From: Flavobacteriales bacterium
GTDB lineage: Bacteria > Bacteroidota > Bacteroidia > NS11-12g > UBA955
NCBI GenBank assembly: GCA_002737625.1
Contig: NSIB01000006.1
Span: 1-43,491 of the forward strand
DNA length: 43,491 nucleotides
Direction of reading: 5' to 3'
The position numbers and the translations under genes are program-made. Position 1 is the stretch's first letter; each line of letters opens with the position of its first letter. A model generated the notes under the pieces. It saw only the letters and a program-made list of their open reading frames with translations. It was not told the origin of the DNA and searched no databases. Shown in pieces: positions 1 to 8,320 of the stretch.

Positions 1-124
1 AGTTTCCAGATGATCCAGGGGCATTCGTTCTGTCGCCATCGGGTCCACTGGCATTGCTTAAATTTACAACCACCAAAATCGTACCGGCAACAATGGCTAA
101 CGTAGTTCTAATGTATTTTTTCAT
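1..124 (-). CDS. N-terminal fragment of a secreted protein
   Basis: The first 41 codons of a gene run off the left edge on the minus strand. The ATG is at 124-122. The protein starts MKKYIRTTLAIVAG and continues with a hydrophobic stretch to about residue 26 (ending NLSNASG), which looks like a signal peptide. After it comes GPDGDRTNAPGSSGN. I recall a similar (S)GPxGxRTGAPG segment directly after the signal peptide of Bacteroidota exported proteins, often ahead of a CxxC(H) motif, but the window ends before any such motif. Seen: signal peptide and motif. Inferred: exported protein, possibly a type IX secretion substrate. It is divergent from nuoA and has its own promoter match upstream. Function unknown. 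Confidence 0.6.
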   Translation of the reverse strand, partial: MKKYIRTTLAIVAGTILVVVNLSNASGPDGDRTNAPGSSGN

Positions 125-139
125 TGTATTCTGAATCAT

Positions 140-170
140 CAAAAATACGAGTGAGCCGCCAAATTCCCAA
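140..170 (-). promoter_or_regulatory. Bacteroidota-type promoter for the left-edge gene
   Basis: On the minus strand TTG (170-168) is followed by 20 nt and then TATTTTTG (147-140), a perfect fit to the TTG-N(17-23)-TAnnTTTG consensus. The predicted transcript would start about 10 nt before the ATG at 124. Confidence 0.6.
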
Positions 171-239
171 ATGGCAAAAAAGTTGTCAAAAAATCGCATT
201 TTTAATTCAATAATATACTCAAGGCTCAAAGTGATTTAT

Positions 240-247
240 TAGATTTG
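240..247 (+). promoter_or_regulatory. -7 element of the nuo operon promoter
   Basis: TAGATTTG matches TAnnTTTG exactly. Its last base lies 8 nt before the nuoA ATG at 255, so the leader would be only 2-4 nt. I do not find a TTG at the expected distance upstream, so the -33 element is weak or absent. Confidence 0.45.
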
Positions 248-254
248 CAGATAG

Positions 255-620
255 ATGAATACACCAAACGATTACTTACCCATCCTGATACAAATCGGTG
301 TCGCTGTAGGATTTGTAGTACTCACTTTGAGCGTGTCCCATTTGTTGGGGCCCAATAGGAAAACTGCTAAGCGGGAAGACAATTTTGAGTGTGGTATTGA
401 AAACCAAGGAAACGCTAGATTCCCTGTTTCAGTAAAGTACTTTCTATCTGCTATTTTGTTTGTGCTGTTTGATGTAGAGGTGATTTTCTTTTATCCCTAT
501 GCTGTCAACTTTAAAGAAATGGGTTGGTCGGGATTTGGCGCAGTAGTGGCTTTTGTTGGCTTCTTTTTGATGGGGTTTATTTATGTTTGGAAACGAGGTG
601 CCCTTGAATGGGAAAAATAA
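255..620 (+). CDS. nuoA: NADH-quinone oxidoreductase subunit A
   Basis: A small membrane subunit of respiratory complex I (ND3 homologue), next to the quinone site. The 121-residue protein has three hydrophobic helices, at about 11-31, 62-83 and 91-113. Between the first two is the conserved loop with ECGIE (Cys46), equivalent to the active/deactive-switch cysteine loop of ND3. The second helix carries FDVEVIF with the acidic residues typical of NuoA. It is the first gene of an eight-gene nuo operon and is followed after 6 nt by nuoB. Length and motifs are ordinary for the family. Confidence 0.95.
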   Translation: MNTPNDYLPILIQIGVAVGFVVLTLSVSHLLGPNRKTAKREDNFECGIENQGNARFPVSVKYFLSAILFVLFDVEVIFFYPYAVNFKEMGWSGFGAVVAFVGFFLMGFIYVWKRGALEWEK

Positions 621-626
621 AAAAGT

Positions 627-1172
627 ATGGTAAAAATTGTTGAATCACCCGAAGGAGTAGAAGGGCAAGGTTTCTTCGCTACCTCATTGGATAAAGTCAT
701 TGGATTGGCTCGTGCCAATTCTATTTGGCCATTGCCTTTTGCTACATCCTGCTGCGGTATTGAGTTTATGGCCACCATGGGCGCCAATTATGATTTGGCT
801 AGATTTGGTTCTGAGCGTTTGTCTTTTACACCTAGGCAAACAGATTTATTGATGGTTATGGGCACCATAGCAAAAAAGATGTCCCCCGTGTTAAAACAAG
901 TCTATGATCAGATGGCGGAACCCAAATGGGTATTAGCGGTTGGAGCTTGTGCATCCTCTGGTGGAATATTTGATACATATAGCGTTCTTCAAGGCATTGA
1001 TAAAATAATTCCAGTTGATGTATATGTACCGGGTTGTCCTCCACGCCCAGAACAAATCATCGAAGGGCTTATGAAAATTCAAGAATTGGCAAAAAATGAA
1101 AGCCTTCGCAGAAGAGATACTGATGAATATGCCAAAATGCTGGAGAGTTATAACATTGAACAAGCCAAATAA
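627..1172 (+). CDS. nuoB: NADH-quinone oxidoreductase subunit B
   Basis: The peripheral-arm subunit that binds the terminal [4Fe-4S] cluster N2, which hands electrons to quinone. All four expected cysteines are visible in the 181-residue protein: the tandem pair Cys42-Cys43 (ATSCCGIEF), Cys108 (GACASSGG) and Cys137 (VPGCPPRPE). It sits 6 nt after nuoA and 8 nt before nuoC. There is no strong Shine-Dalgarno sequence, only A-rich DNA before the ATG. Confidence 0.96.
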   Translation: MVKIVESPEGVEGQGFFATSLDKVIGLARANSIWPLPFATSCCGIEFMATMGANYDLARFGSERLSFTPRQTDLLMVMGTIAKKMSPVLKQVYDQMAEPKWVLAVGACASSGGIFDTYSVLQGIDKIIPVDVYVPGCPPRPEQIIEGLMKIQELAKNESLRRRDTDEYAKMLESYNIEQAK

Positions 1173-1180
1173 GGAAAATC

Positions 1181-1672
1181 ATGAATAACGAGATCTTAAC
1201 GGCTTTTATCAATGAGCACACGAGTAACTCAGCGGTTTGTTCTGTGGATCACTATGGCATGTTGAATGTCAATATCAATGCGGATCAATTGATTGATTTG
1301 GTTGATGGATTGAAGAACAAGCAGGGGTTTATTTACCTCACTGATATCTGTGCTTCGCATTACCCAGAAAAGGTTGGAGCAGAATTCGAAGTGATTTATC
1401 ACTTGCATAATCTCATCGAAAATCAACGCGTTCGATTGAAAGTGGCCTTAGCCGAGTCTAATATAAATATTCCAACGCTAACAGTTCATTTTGTTGGGGC
1501 CAATTGGATGGAAAGAGAAACGTTTGATTTTTATGGCGTAAACTTCGTAGGTCACCCTGACTTGCGCAGAATTTTAAATATGGACGATATGGATTATCAT
1601 CCCTTGCGTAAGCAATATGCTTTGGAAGATGAAACTAGAACCGATAAAAACGATACATTCTTCGGACGATGA
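1181..1672 (+). CDS. nuoC: NADH-quinone oxidoreductase subunit C
   Basis: The 30-kDa-type subunit of the complex I connecting module. The 163-residue protein carries the family signature around residues 111-120 (ERETFDFYGV), followed by GHPDLRRIL and a YHPLRK segment. It is a separate gene here, not fused to nuoD as in some proteobacteria. Its stop codon overlaps the nuoD start in an ATGA arrangement, which points to translational coupling of C and D. Confidence 0.94.
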   Translation: MNNEILTAFINEHTSNSAVCSVDHYGMLNVNINADQLIDLVDGLKNKQGFIYLTDICASHYPEKVGAEFEVIYHLHNLIENQRVRLKVALAESNINIPTLTVHFVGANWMERETFDFYGVNFVGHPDLRRILNMDDMDYHPLRKQYALEDETRTDKNDTFFGR

Positions 1673-2889
1673 GCGAGTTAATTATTAAAAGTACAGGTCA
1701 AATGATCTCCACGGAGACCATTGATGGCGATATAGCGACCCTAAACCTGGGACCAACGCACCCTGCAACCCATGGTGTATTCCAAAACATATTGAAAGTA
1801 GATGGTGAGCGGATTTTGAGTGCTGAACCTACCATAGGCTATATTCACAGGGCCTTTGAAAAATTGGCTGAGCGCAGACCCTACAATCAAATCGCAACCA
1901 TTACCGATCGCTTGAACTACTGTTCATCCCCTATCAATAACATTGGTTGGTACATGACGGTGGAAAAATTGGCCGGCATTGAAGTTCCAAAGAGAGTGGA
2001 TTATATGCGCGTAATTCTGATGGAACTGGCTCGTATTGCGGACCATTTGGTTTGTAATTCAGTAATTGCGGTAGATACTGGCGCATTAACAGGTTTCACC
2101 TACATGTTCCAAGAGCGTGAGAAAATTTATGAATTGTATGAAGAAATTTGCGGTGCCCGTTTAACGACCAATTTGGGTAGAATAGGGGGCTTTGAACGCG
2201 ATTTCAACGATATATTTCATGCCAAATTGAATGCCTTTTTGAAAGAATTTCCTGCCAATTTTGAAGAATTTGACCGTCTGCTTACCCGTAATCGTATTTT
2301 TATGGATCGTGTAATTGGCGCCGGACCTATCACTGCAGAAAGAGCCGTTGAATACAGTTTCTCAGGTCCCAATTTGAGGGCTGCAGGTTTGGATTACGAC
2401 GTGCGCGTGATGAATCCATATTCTAGTTACCAAGATTTTGATTTTGATATACCCGTTGGAAAAGATGGAGATACGTATGATCGGTTCGTGGTTCGTCAGG
2501 AAGAAATCCGTCAGAGCCTAAGTATCATTCGTCAGGCCTTGGATAAAATGCCTGCGGGTGATTTCCATGCCAACGTGCCAGAATTCTATTTGCCTCCAAA
2601 AGAAGAAGTATATCGCAGTATGGAATCGCTCATTTATCACTTTAAAATTGTGATGGGTGAAACTACGATCCCTGCCGGTGAAGTGTATTATTCAGTAGAA
2701 GGTGCCAATGGTGAACTGGGTTACTATTTGGTGAGCGACGGTGGCCGTACCCCATATCGTCTGCATTTTCGTAGACCTTGTTTTATCTATTATCAAGCCT
2801 ATCCAGAAATGATTGTGGATTCAGTGCTCAGCGATGCCATTTTAACGATGAGTAGCATGAACGTAATCGCTGGGGAGTTAGACGCTTAA
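1669..2889 (+). CDS. nuoD: NADH-quinone oxidoreductase subunit D
   Basis: The 49-kDa-type subunit, related to the large subunit of [NiFe] hydrogenases, which forms the quinone-binding pocket with NuoB. In the 406-residue protein the N-terminal GPTHPATHG motif is at residues 28-36. The family segment IGYIHRGFEK appears here as IGYIHRAFEK. The C-terminus ends in a DAILTMSSMNVIAGELD-like tail close to the usual 'GEVD R' end. The start overlaps nuoC by 4 nt; nuoE follows after 10 nt. No anomalies seen. Confidence 0.96.
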   Translation: MSELIIKSTGQMISTETIDGDIATLNLGPTHPATHGVFQNILKVDGERILSAEPTIGYIHRAFEKLAERRPYNQIATITDRLNYCSSPINNIGWYMTVEKLAGIEVPKRVDYMRVILMELARIADHLVCNSVIAVDTGALTGFTYMFQEREKIYELYEEICGARLTTNLGRIGGFERDFNDIFHAKLNAFLKEFPANFEEFDRLLTRNRIFMDRVIGAGPITAERAVEYSFSGPNLRAAGLDYDVRVMNPYSSYQDFDFDIPVGKDGDTYDRFVVRQEEIRQSLSIIRQALDKMPAGDFHANVPEFYLPPKEEVYRSMESLIYHFKIVMGETTIPAGEVYYSVEGANGELGYYLVSDGGRTPYRLHFRRPCFIYYQAYPEMIVDSVLSDAILTMSSMNVIAGELDA

Positions 2890-2899
2890 TTGTATCGTT

Positions 2900-3418
2900 G
2901 TGAGTCAAGAGAATATTCAATTACCAGAAGATTTGTTGCAAGAAGTGGGGCGACAAATTGCCAAATTCCCTGAAGGGATGCAGAAAAGTGCTTTACTGAA
3001 TGTGTTGCACATCGCTCAGGCCCATTTTGGTCATTTATCTGAACCCGTGATGGATTATGTGGCTAGGTTGCTGCATATTTTACCCATCGAGGTGTATGAA
3101 GTGGCTACCTTTTATTCCATGTACGATACCGTTCCGGTTGGAAAGGTGAAATTGGAAGTTTGTCGGACAGGTCCTTGTATGATTGAAGGCGCAGAAAAAA
3201 TCGTATCGTATATAGAGCATAAACTGGGCATCAAAGACGGTGAGACCACCGCAGATGGAATGTTTACCCTGAAAACAGTAGAATGTCTTGGTGCATGCGG
3301 CTATGCCCCGATGTTACAGGCTGGAGAGAAGTTTCACGAACACCTTACCGAAGCCAAGGTTGACGAATTAATCGAAAAGTATCGCAATAACCCTAAAGCC
3401 AATTATTTGGGCCTATAA
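2900..3418 (+). CDS. nuoE: NADH-quinone oxidoreductase subunit E
   Basis: The 24-kDa-type thioredoxin-like [2Fe-2S] subunit (cluster N1a) of the NADH dehydrogenase module. The four cluster cysteines are seen as Cys88 and Cys93 (CRTGPC) and Cys129 and Cys133 (CLGAC) in a 172-residue protein. The start is a GTG at 2900; no in-frame ATG gives a full N-terminus, and the GTG places the gene 10 nt after nuoD. nuoF follows after 2 nt. Confidence 0.95.
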   Translation: MSQENIQLPEDLLQEVGRQIAKFPEGMQKSALLNVLHIAQAHFGHLSEPVMDYVARLLHILPIEVYEVATFYSMYDTVPVGKVKLEVCRTGPCMIEGAEKIVSYIEHKLGIKDGETTADGMFTLKTVECLGACGYAPMLQAGEKFHEHLTEAKVDELIEKYRNNPKANYLGL

Positions 3419-3420
3419 TT

Positions 3421-4773
3421 ATGGATCGCAAACTATTATTAGAACATATCGGGGTAGAGGGGATTCATACCCATGATGTATATCGCAAACAAGGTGGATA
3501 TAAGGCTGTTGAAAAAGCCCTAAAATCTATGTCGCCCGATGATATTGTTGAAGAGGTTAAAAAATCTGGACTCAGAGGTCGCGGCGGTGCAGGATTCCCA
3601 ACGGGGATGAAGTGGAGTTTTATCGCAAAGCCAGAAGGCGTTCCCCGACATTTTTTGTGTAATGCCGATGAGAGTGAGCCAGGTACTTTCAAGGATCGTT
3701 ATTTGATGGAGAAAATTCCTCACCTTTTGATTGAAGGAATGATCTTGTCGTCTTACGCTTTGGGTTGCAACCAATCCTACATTTATATCCGTGGTGAATA
3801 CATGTATATACTACAGATATTGGAAAAAGCCATCGCCGAAGCCTATGCTAACGGATGGTTGGGCAAAAATATCAAAGGAAGCGGATTTGATTTGGAACTA
3901 GCTGTTTCTGCAGGTGCAGGTGCTTATATCTGTGGTGAAGAAACTGCATTAATTGAAAGCTTAGAAGGCAAAAGAGGCAATCCTCGTATAAAGCCACCGT
4001 TCCCAGCCGTAAAAGGTTTATGGGGCAGGCCTACAGTAGTTAATAACGTGGAAACCATTGCCGCGGTTGTTCCCATCGTGAATGAAGGGGGCGATGCTTA
4101 TGCTCAGTTTGGCATTGGAAGAAGTACAGGTACTAAATTGATCAGTGCTGCCGGCAATATCAACAAACCGGGTGTCTACGAAATCAATATGGGTATTACA
4201 GTGGAAGAGTTCATTTACTCAGATACCTATTGCGGTGGAATGAAAAACGGAAAAAAGCTTAAAGCTTGCGTACCTGGAGGATCTTCAGTGCCAATTTTAC
4301 CGCACTATTTGGTGTGTAAGACGGCTGCAGGTGAAGACCGATTAATGTCTTATGAAAGCTTGGCTGATGGTGGATTTGTAACAGGCAGTATGTTAGGGTC
4401 TGGTGGATTTGTTGTGTACGATGAAGACCAATGTATCGTTCGAAATACGTGGAATTTTACGCGCTTTTATCACCATGAAAGTTGCGGACAGTGTAGCCCT
4501 TGTAGAGAAGGTACGGGTTGGATGGAAAAAGTATTGCATCGTTTAGATTATGGCCATGGAAAAATGGAAGACATCGATTTGCTGTGGGATATTCAGCGAA
4601 AAATTGAAGGCAACACCATTTGCCCTTTGGGTGATGCGGCTGCTTGGCCCGTTGCTGCCGCAATTCGTCATTTTAGAGAGGAATTTGAATGGCACGTGAA
4701 TGAACCCAAACTTTGTATAACAAAAAATTACGGTTTAGTAAACGAGAAAAAATTTGAGCCAGTTAACGCATAA
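3421..4773 (+). CDS. nuoF: NADH-quinone oxidoreductase subunit F
   Basis: The 51-kDa-type subunit, where NADH binds and passes a hydride to FMN. The 450-residue protein shows the NADH/FMN-site motif GRGGAGFPTG (53-62), AGAYICGEE (167-175) and the [4Fe-4S] N3 ligands Cys355, Cys358 and Cys361 (ESCGQCSPC) plus Cys401 (TICPLGD). With NuoE and NuoG it forms the NADH-oxidising module. Tight spacing on both sides (2 nt) supports a single transcript. Confidence 0.97.
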   Translation: MDRKLLLEHIGVEGIHTHDVYRKQGGYKAVEKALKSMSPDDIVEEVKKSGLRGRGGAGFPTGMKWSFIAKPEGVPRHFLCNADESEPGTFKDRYLMEKIPHLLIEGMILSSYALGCNQSYIYIRGEYMYILQILEKAIAEAYANGWLGKNIKGSGFDLELAVSAGAGAYICGEETALIESLEGKRGNPRIKPPFPAVKGLWGRPTVVNNVETIAAVVPIVNEGGDAYAQFGIGRSTGTKLISAAGNINKPGVYEINMGITVEEFIYSDTYCGGMKNGKKLKACVPGGSSVPILPHYLVCKTAAGEDRLMSYESLADGGFVTGSMLGSGGFVVYDEDQCIVRNTWNFTRFYHHESCGQCSPCREGTGWMEKVLHRLDYGHGKMEDIDLLWDIQRKIEGNTICPLGDAAAWPVAAAIRHFREEFEWHVNEPKLCITKNYGLVNEKKFEPVNA

Positions 4774-4775
4774 TT

Positions 4776-5744
4776 ATGTCAGAAACTAACCCAAAATTCA
4801 AAGTAACCATAGACGGTATAGAGGTGGAGGTGGATCCAGGAACTACCATCTTGAATGCAGCACGTATGATTGGCGGTGATGTAGTACCCCCAGCCATGTG
4901 CTACTATAGCAGCTTGGAAGGTAGTGGTGGTAAATGTAGGACTTGCCTAGTTGAGGTTAGTAAAAGCTCCGAAAAAGATCCTCGACCGATGCCTAAATTG
5001 GTTGCAAGTTGTTTCACCCCGATCATGGATGGTATGGAAGTGAAGAACAAGAGCAGCGAAAAGGTGATAGATGCCCGTGCCGGTGTAGTGGAAATGCTTT
5101 TGATCAATCACCCATTGGATTGCCCAGTTTGCGACCAAGCAGGCGAATGCGACTTGCAGAATTTGGCTTACGAACATGGCAAGAGCACTACCCGCTATGA
5201 GTTTGAAAGAAGGACCTTTGATAAGGTTGATATTGGTGAATATATCAAATTGCACATGACGCGTTGCATTTTGTGTTATCGTTGTGTTTATACTGCCAAC
5301 CAATTGACAGACAAGCGGGAACACGGAGTGCTCAAACGCGGTGATGCGGCTGAAATCGGCACCTTTATCGAAAAGAATTTAAAAAATGATTTCATTGGAA
5401 ACGTAATTGATGTTTGCCCTGTTGGTGCTTTAACGGATAAAACCTTCCGATTCCGTTCTCGTGTTTGGTATACAAAACCGATGGATGCTCACAGAGCCTG
5501 CAAATGCTGTTCAAGTAAAGCGGTGGTTTGGATGATTGGCGATGAAATTGCTCGTGTTACCGCCCGCAAAGACCAATACGGTGAAGTAAAAGAATTTATT
5601 TGCAACGAATGTCGTTTTGAGAAAAAAGAAAAATCCGATTGGATAATCGAAGGTCCTAGACATATTGAGCGTTCCTCAGTAATTTCTGCCAACCATTATG
5701 AGGTAGATGCTCCGGTACATACTCCTTTATTAAACAAAGCCTAA
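4776..5744 (+). CDS. nuoG: NADH-quinone oxidoreductase subunit G, short form
   Basis: The 75-kDa-type iron-sulfur subunit, here only 322 residues instead of the 700-900 of the classical form. Seen in order: [2Fe-2S] N1b cysteines 42, 54, 57 and 79; the His-Cys3 cluster N5 with His112, Cys116, Cys119 and Cys125; the N4 cluster with Cys164, Cys167, Cys170 and Cys214. A further cysteine-rich segment (Cys242, 244, 245, 276, 279) resembles the start of the molybdopterin-oxidoreductase [4Fe-4S] domain, and the protein then ends. The molybdopterin-like C-terminal domain is missing. From memory, short NuoG proteins are usual in Bacteroidota, so this is probably functional. The ORF is intact and sits 2 nt after nuoF and 7 nt before nuoH. 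Confidence 0.92.
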   Translation: MSETNPKFKVTIDGIEVEVDPGTTILNAARMIGGDVVPPAMCYYSSLEGSGGKCRTCLVEVSKSSEKDPRPMPKLVASCFTPIMDGMEVKNKSSEKVIDARAGVVEMLLINHPLDCPVCDQAGECDLQNLAYEHGKSTTRYEFERRTFDKVDIGEYIKLHMTRCILCYRCVYTANQLTDKREHGVLKRGDAAEIGTFIEKNLKNDFIGNVIDVCPVGALTDKTFRFRSRVWYTKPMDAHRACKCCSSKAVVWMIGDEIARVTARKDQYGEVKEFICNECRFEKKEKSDWIIEGPRHIERSSVISANHYEVDAPVHTPLLNKA

Positions 5745-5751
5745 GACAGAT

Positions 5752-6783
5752 ATGGACAGTGCATTATTTTTAGAGAAACTCATACTTATCGTGGTGATTT
5801 TAATGATCACGCTCGTGATGGCCTTGTATTTCACATTTGGCGAAAGAAAAATCGCCGCCTTCTTTCAAGATCGTTTGGGTCCAAACAGGGTAGGCCCTTT
5901 TGGAATCTTTCAGCCCTTTGCCGATGGTGGTAAATTGTTGTTCAAAGAAGAAATTATTCCCAAAAATGCTGAAAAATGGCTCTTCATTATGGGTCCTGGC
6001 ATTGCAATGATTGTTGCTACCATTACCAGTGCGGTAATTCCATGGGGTACGTCATTGCCGATTTTTGGAAGAACCGTTCAACTGCAGGTTGCCGATGTCA
6101 ACATTGGTATTTTGTATATCATGGGTATCGTTAGTATTGGTGTTTATGGCATCATGATCGGTGGATGGGCATCAAATAACAAATATTCATTGTACGGCGC
6201 CATTCGTGCGAGCGCGCAAATGATTAGCTATGAACTCAGTATGGGCTTGGCTTTGATTGCTGTTGTGATGATGAGTGGAACATTGAGTTTGAAGGAAATA
6301 GTAGAGCAGCAGCAAGGACTTAACTGGAATGTTTGGTATCAGCCATTGGGATTTCTACTCTTCCTTACGTGTGCATTGGCGGAATGTAACCGTGCACCGT
6401 TTGATTTGGCGGAATGTGAAACGGAATTGATTGGTGGTTACCACTTGGAATATTCTTCTATGAAATTGGGATTCTACTTATTTGCGGAATACATCAACAT
6501 GTTTATCTCTAGCGCTGTTATGGCCTGTGTGTATTTTGGTGGTTATAACTTCCCTGGTATGCATTTGATCTCTGATCCTTTGTGGTTGGGATTGGCGCAA
6601 GTAGGAGTGATGTTTGGAAAAATCTTCTTCTTCGTATTCTTATTTATGTGGATTCGTTGGACATTGCCACGTTTCCGATACGATCAGCTGATGCGATTGG
6701 GCTGGAAATCTATGATTCCGTTGGCTCTATTGAATATGTTGGCAACGGGCGCAGTGTCGCTATACAACACCTATGGATTTTAA
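5752..6783 (+). CDS. nuoH: NADH-quinone oxidoreductase subunit H
   Basis: The ND1-type membrane subunit that joins the membrane arm to the quinone site. The 343-residue protein is strongly hydrophobic, with about eight helices. It contains the conserved loop segments RLGPNRVGPFG (about 41-51) and CNRAPFDLAECETELIGG, whose acidic residues line the quinone channel entry. It is the last gene of this operon: a strong terminator lies 25 nt beyond the stop codon and the next gene is on the other strand, so nuoI-N must be encoded elsewhere. Confidence 0.96.
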   Translation: MDSALFLEKLILIVVILMITLVMALYFTFGERKIAAFFQDRLGPNRVGPFGIFQPFADGGKLLFKEEIIPKNAEKWLFIMGPGIAMIVATITSAVIPWGTSLPIFGRTVQLQVADVNIGILYIMGIVSIGVYGIMIGGWASNNKYSLYGAIRASAQMISYELSMGLALIAVVMMSGTLSLKEIVEQQQGLNWNVWYQPLGFLLFLTCALAECNRAPFDLAECETELIGGYHLEYSSMKLGFYLFAEYINMFISSAVMACVYFGGYNFPGMHLISDPLWLGLAQVGVMFGKIFFFVFLFMWIRWTLPRFRYDQLMRLGWKSMIPLALLNMLATGAVSLYNTYGF

Positions 6784-6807
6784 ATTAATCTGAAAGATTT
6801 CATATTG

Positions 6808-6834
6808 AGGAGGAAAGAAATTTCCTCCTTTTTT
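6808..6834 (+). terminator. Rho-independent terminator after nuoH
   Basis: A 9-bp perfect stem (AGGAGGAAA 6808-6816 with TTTCCTCCT 6821-6829), a GAAA tetraloop and a run of Ts (6830-6834). In the opposite direction the stem is not followed by a T-run, so it acts mainly for the nuo operon. The T-run overlaps the murF stop codon (6835-6833). Confidence 0.85.
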
Positions 6835-8152
6835 ATGTGGACTGAAAATGCTCTAGTAAGCGTTCCATCTTTATTCCACGACTACCCTTGATAAAAGCGT
6901 ACTCGCATTCAATAGGGTGCGTATCAAGCCAAGCAAGCAAATTGTCTATCGTTTTAAAGCGATAAGGGTGTTTGGGGCATGATTCGCAGAATTCTTCGCC
7001 AACCAAGAAGGTATTTTCTTGTATTCCCAACGAGGTACAAAGTTCAAGCAAAGCGCTGTGCTCAGTTTCGCTGTGGTCGCCGAGTTCAAGCATATCGCCC
7101 AAGAAAAGCTGCTTATTGCCTTTTAATGTCGCAAATGACTGGATGGCAAATGTCATTGAACTTGGATTTGCATTGTACGCATCAAGGAAGATCTGAATTC
7201 CGTTTACGGTGCGCCATTCGCTGCGGTTGTTACTTGGGACGTACTGACAGGCCAACGACATAGATTCTTGTGCATTCAATCCATAGAATACACCCAGTGC
7301 AGTACCAAACAGAAGGTTATAGGCGTTGTATCGTCCACTCAAAGGGGAAGAAAATGAACCCACTTGAACCCCCTGGTGATACAAATCAAATGTCAGCAAA
7401 GGCATTTCGTTATGAATATCGGCAAAGAAATCAGCCTCTTTGTTTAAAGTGCTAATGGTTAATTGCTTATCCAAGCGCTTTTTCATGGAGTTTAACCAAG
7501 AATCATCGATGTTTACAATCGCCAAGCCGTGGCTTGACATCAAACTGAGATATACTTCACTTTCTTCTTTGGCTACTGTTTCAATATCGCCAAATCCTTC
7601 TAAATGCTCTTTCCCAATGTTTGTGATGATCCCCGCGTCTGGAGCAATCAAATCACAAAGCACTTTCATCTCTCCAGGGTGATTTGTGCCGAGCTCTATG
7701 ATGGCATATTCGTGAGAAGGCGTGATGCTGAGCAATGTCAGCGGAACGCCGATGTGGTTATTCCAATTCCCTGGCGTTGCCAAGGTGATACCGGCGGCGT
7801 TTAACACGGTTTTGCTGACTTCTTTCGTGGTCGTTTTGCCATTGCTTCCACCTACAATGATCTTTTTGCAAGGCATTTGGGCAAAATGGTATTTGGCCAA
7901 TTGTTGCAATGCGATGAGACTATTTTCAACATACACAAAACGGGAATCGCTTTTAAACGCTTCACTGTCAACGATTACTAGGCTCGCACCTTGCTCGATG
8001 GCTTGCACTGCAAAATTATTTCCATCAAATCTATCCCCCGTAAGACAAAAAAATACGTCGCCCGGTTTTAGAGCCCTAGAATCCGTGCACAACTGGTAAT
8101 TTGATTCAATAAAAGCGGGGTATACTCTATCGATGAAGTCCGACCATTCCAT
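6833..8152 (-). CDS. murF: UDP-N-acetylmuramoyl-tripeptide--D-alanyl-D-alanine ligase
   Basis: A cytoplasmic Mur ligase that adds D-Ala-D-Ala to the UDP-MurNAc tripeptide in peptidoglycan precursor synthesis. The 439-residue protein shows the N-terminal substrate-binding segment (DSRALKPGDVFFCLTG, near 24-39), the ATP-binding P-loop GGSNGKTTTK (101-110) and the following NNHIGVPLTLL. The FLDAYNANPSSM segment is typical of MurF rather than MurE. It stands alone, convergent with nuoH and away from any mur/fts cluster. A perfect promoter box ends 5 nt before the ATG, so the mRNA is probably leaderless. Confidence 0.94.
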   Translation of the reverse strand: MEWSDFIDRVYPAFIESNYQLCTDSRALKPGDVFFCLTGDRFDGNNFAVQAIEQGASLVIVDSEAFKSDSRFVYVENSLIALQQLAKYHFAQMPCKKIIVGGSNGKTTTKEVSKTVLNAAGITLATPGNWNNHIGVPLTLLSITPSHEYAIIELGTNHPGEMKVLCDLIAPDAGIITNIGKEHLEGFGDIETVAKEESEVYLSLMSSHGLAIVNIDDSWLNSMKKRLDKQLTISTLNKEADFFADIHNEMPLLTFDLYHQGVQVGSFSSPLSGRYNAYNLLFGTALGVFYGLNAQESMSLACQYVPSNNRSEWRTVNGIQIFLDAYNANPSSMTFAIQSFATLKGNKQLFLGDMLELGDHSETEHSALLELCTSLGIQENTFLVGEEFCESCPKHPYRFKTIDNLLAWLDTHPIECEYAFIKGSRGIKMERLLEHFQST

Positions 8153-8156
8153 AATT

Positions 8157-8188
8157 CAAACCTAATTCAATTCGCCTGCGCGATGCAA
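8157..8188 (-). promoter_or_regulatory. murF promoter, predicted leaderless start
   Basis: On the minus strand TTG (8188-8186), 21 nt, then TAGGTTTG (8164-8157) fits the Bacteroidota consensus exactly. The final G is 5 nt from the A of the murF ATG (8152), so transcription should start on or next to the start codon. Confidence 0.7.
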
Positions 8189-8320
8189 ACAATAAATCCC
8201 CAAAAAATATGATGGCCAATTTTTCGGAGCAACTGATTGGATTTTTGCATTTATTAATAGAAACCGATGCCACAAATTGAATGTGCAGTTTGTCTGTGTT
8301 ATATTCACGAAACAAATCGC

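Noticed and set aside
4776-5744. NuoG as a truncated pseudogene
   Set aside because: The ORF is intact, well spaced in the operon and has all N1b, N5 and N4 ligands; short NuoG is, as I recall, normal in Bacteroidota.
8300-8307. TATATTCA with TTG 20 nt upstream as the promoter of the VCBS protein gene
   Set aside because: The spacing is right but two of six conserved positions fail; it could be a weak promoter but is not supported enough to list.
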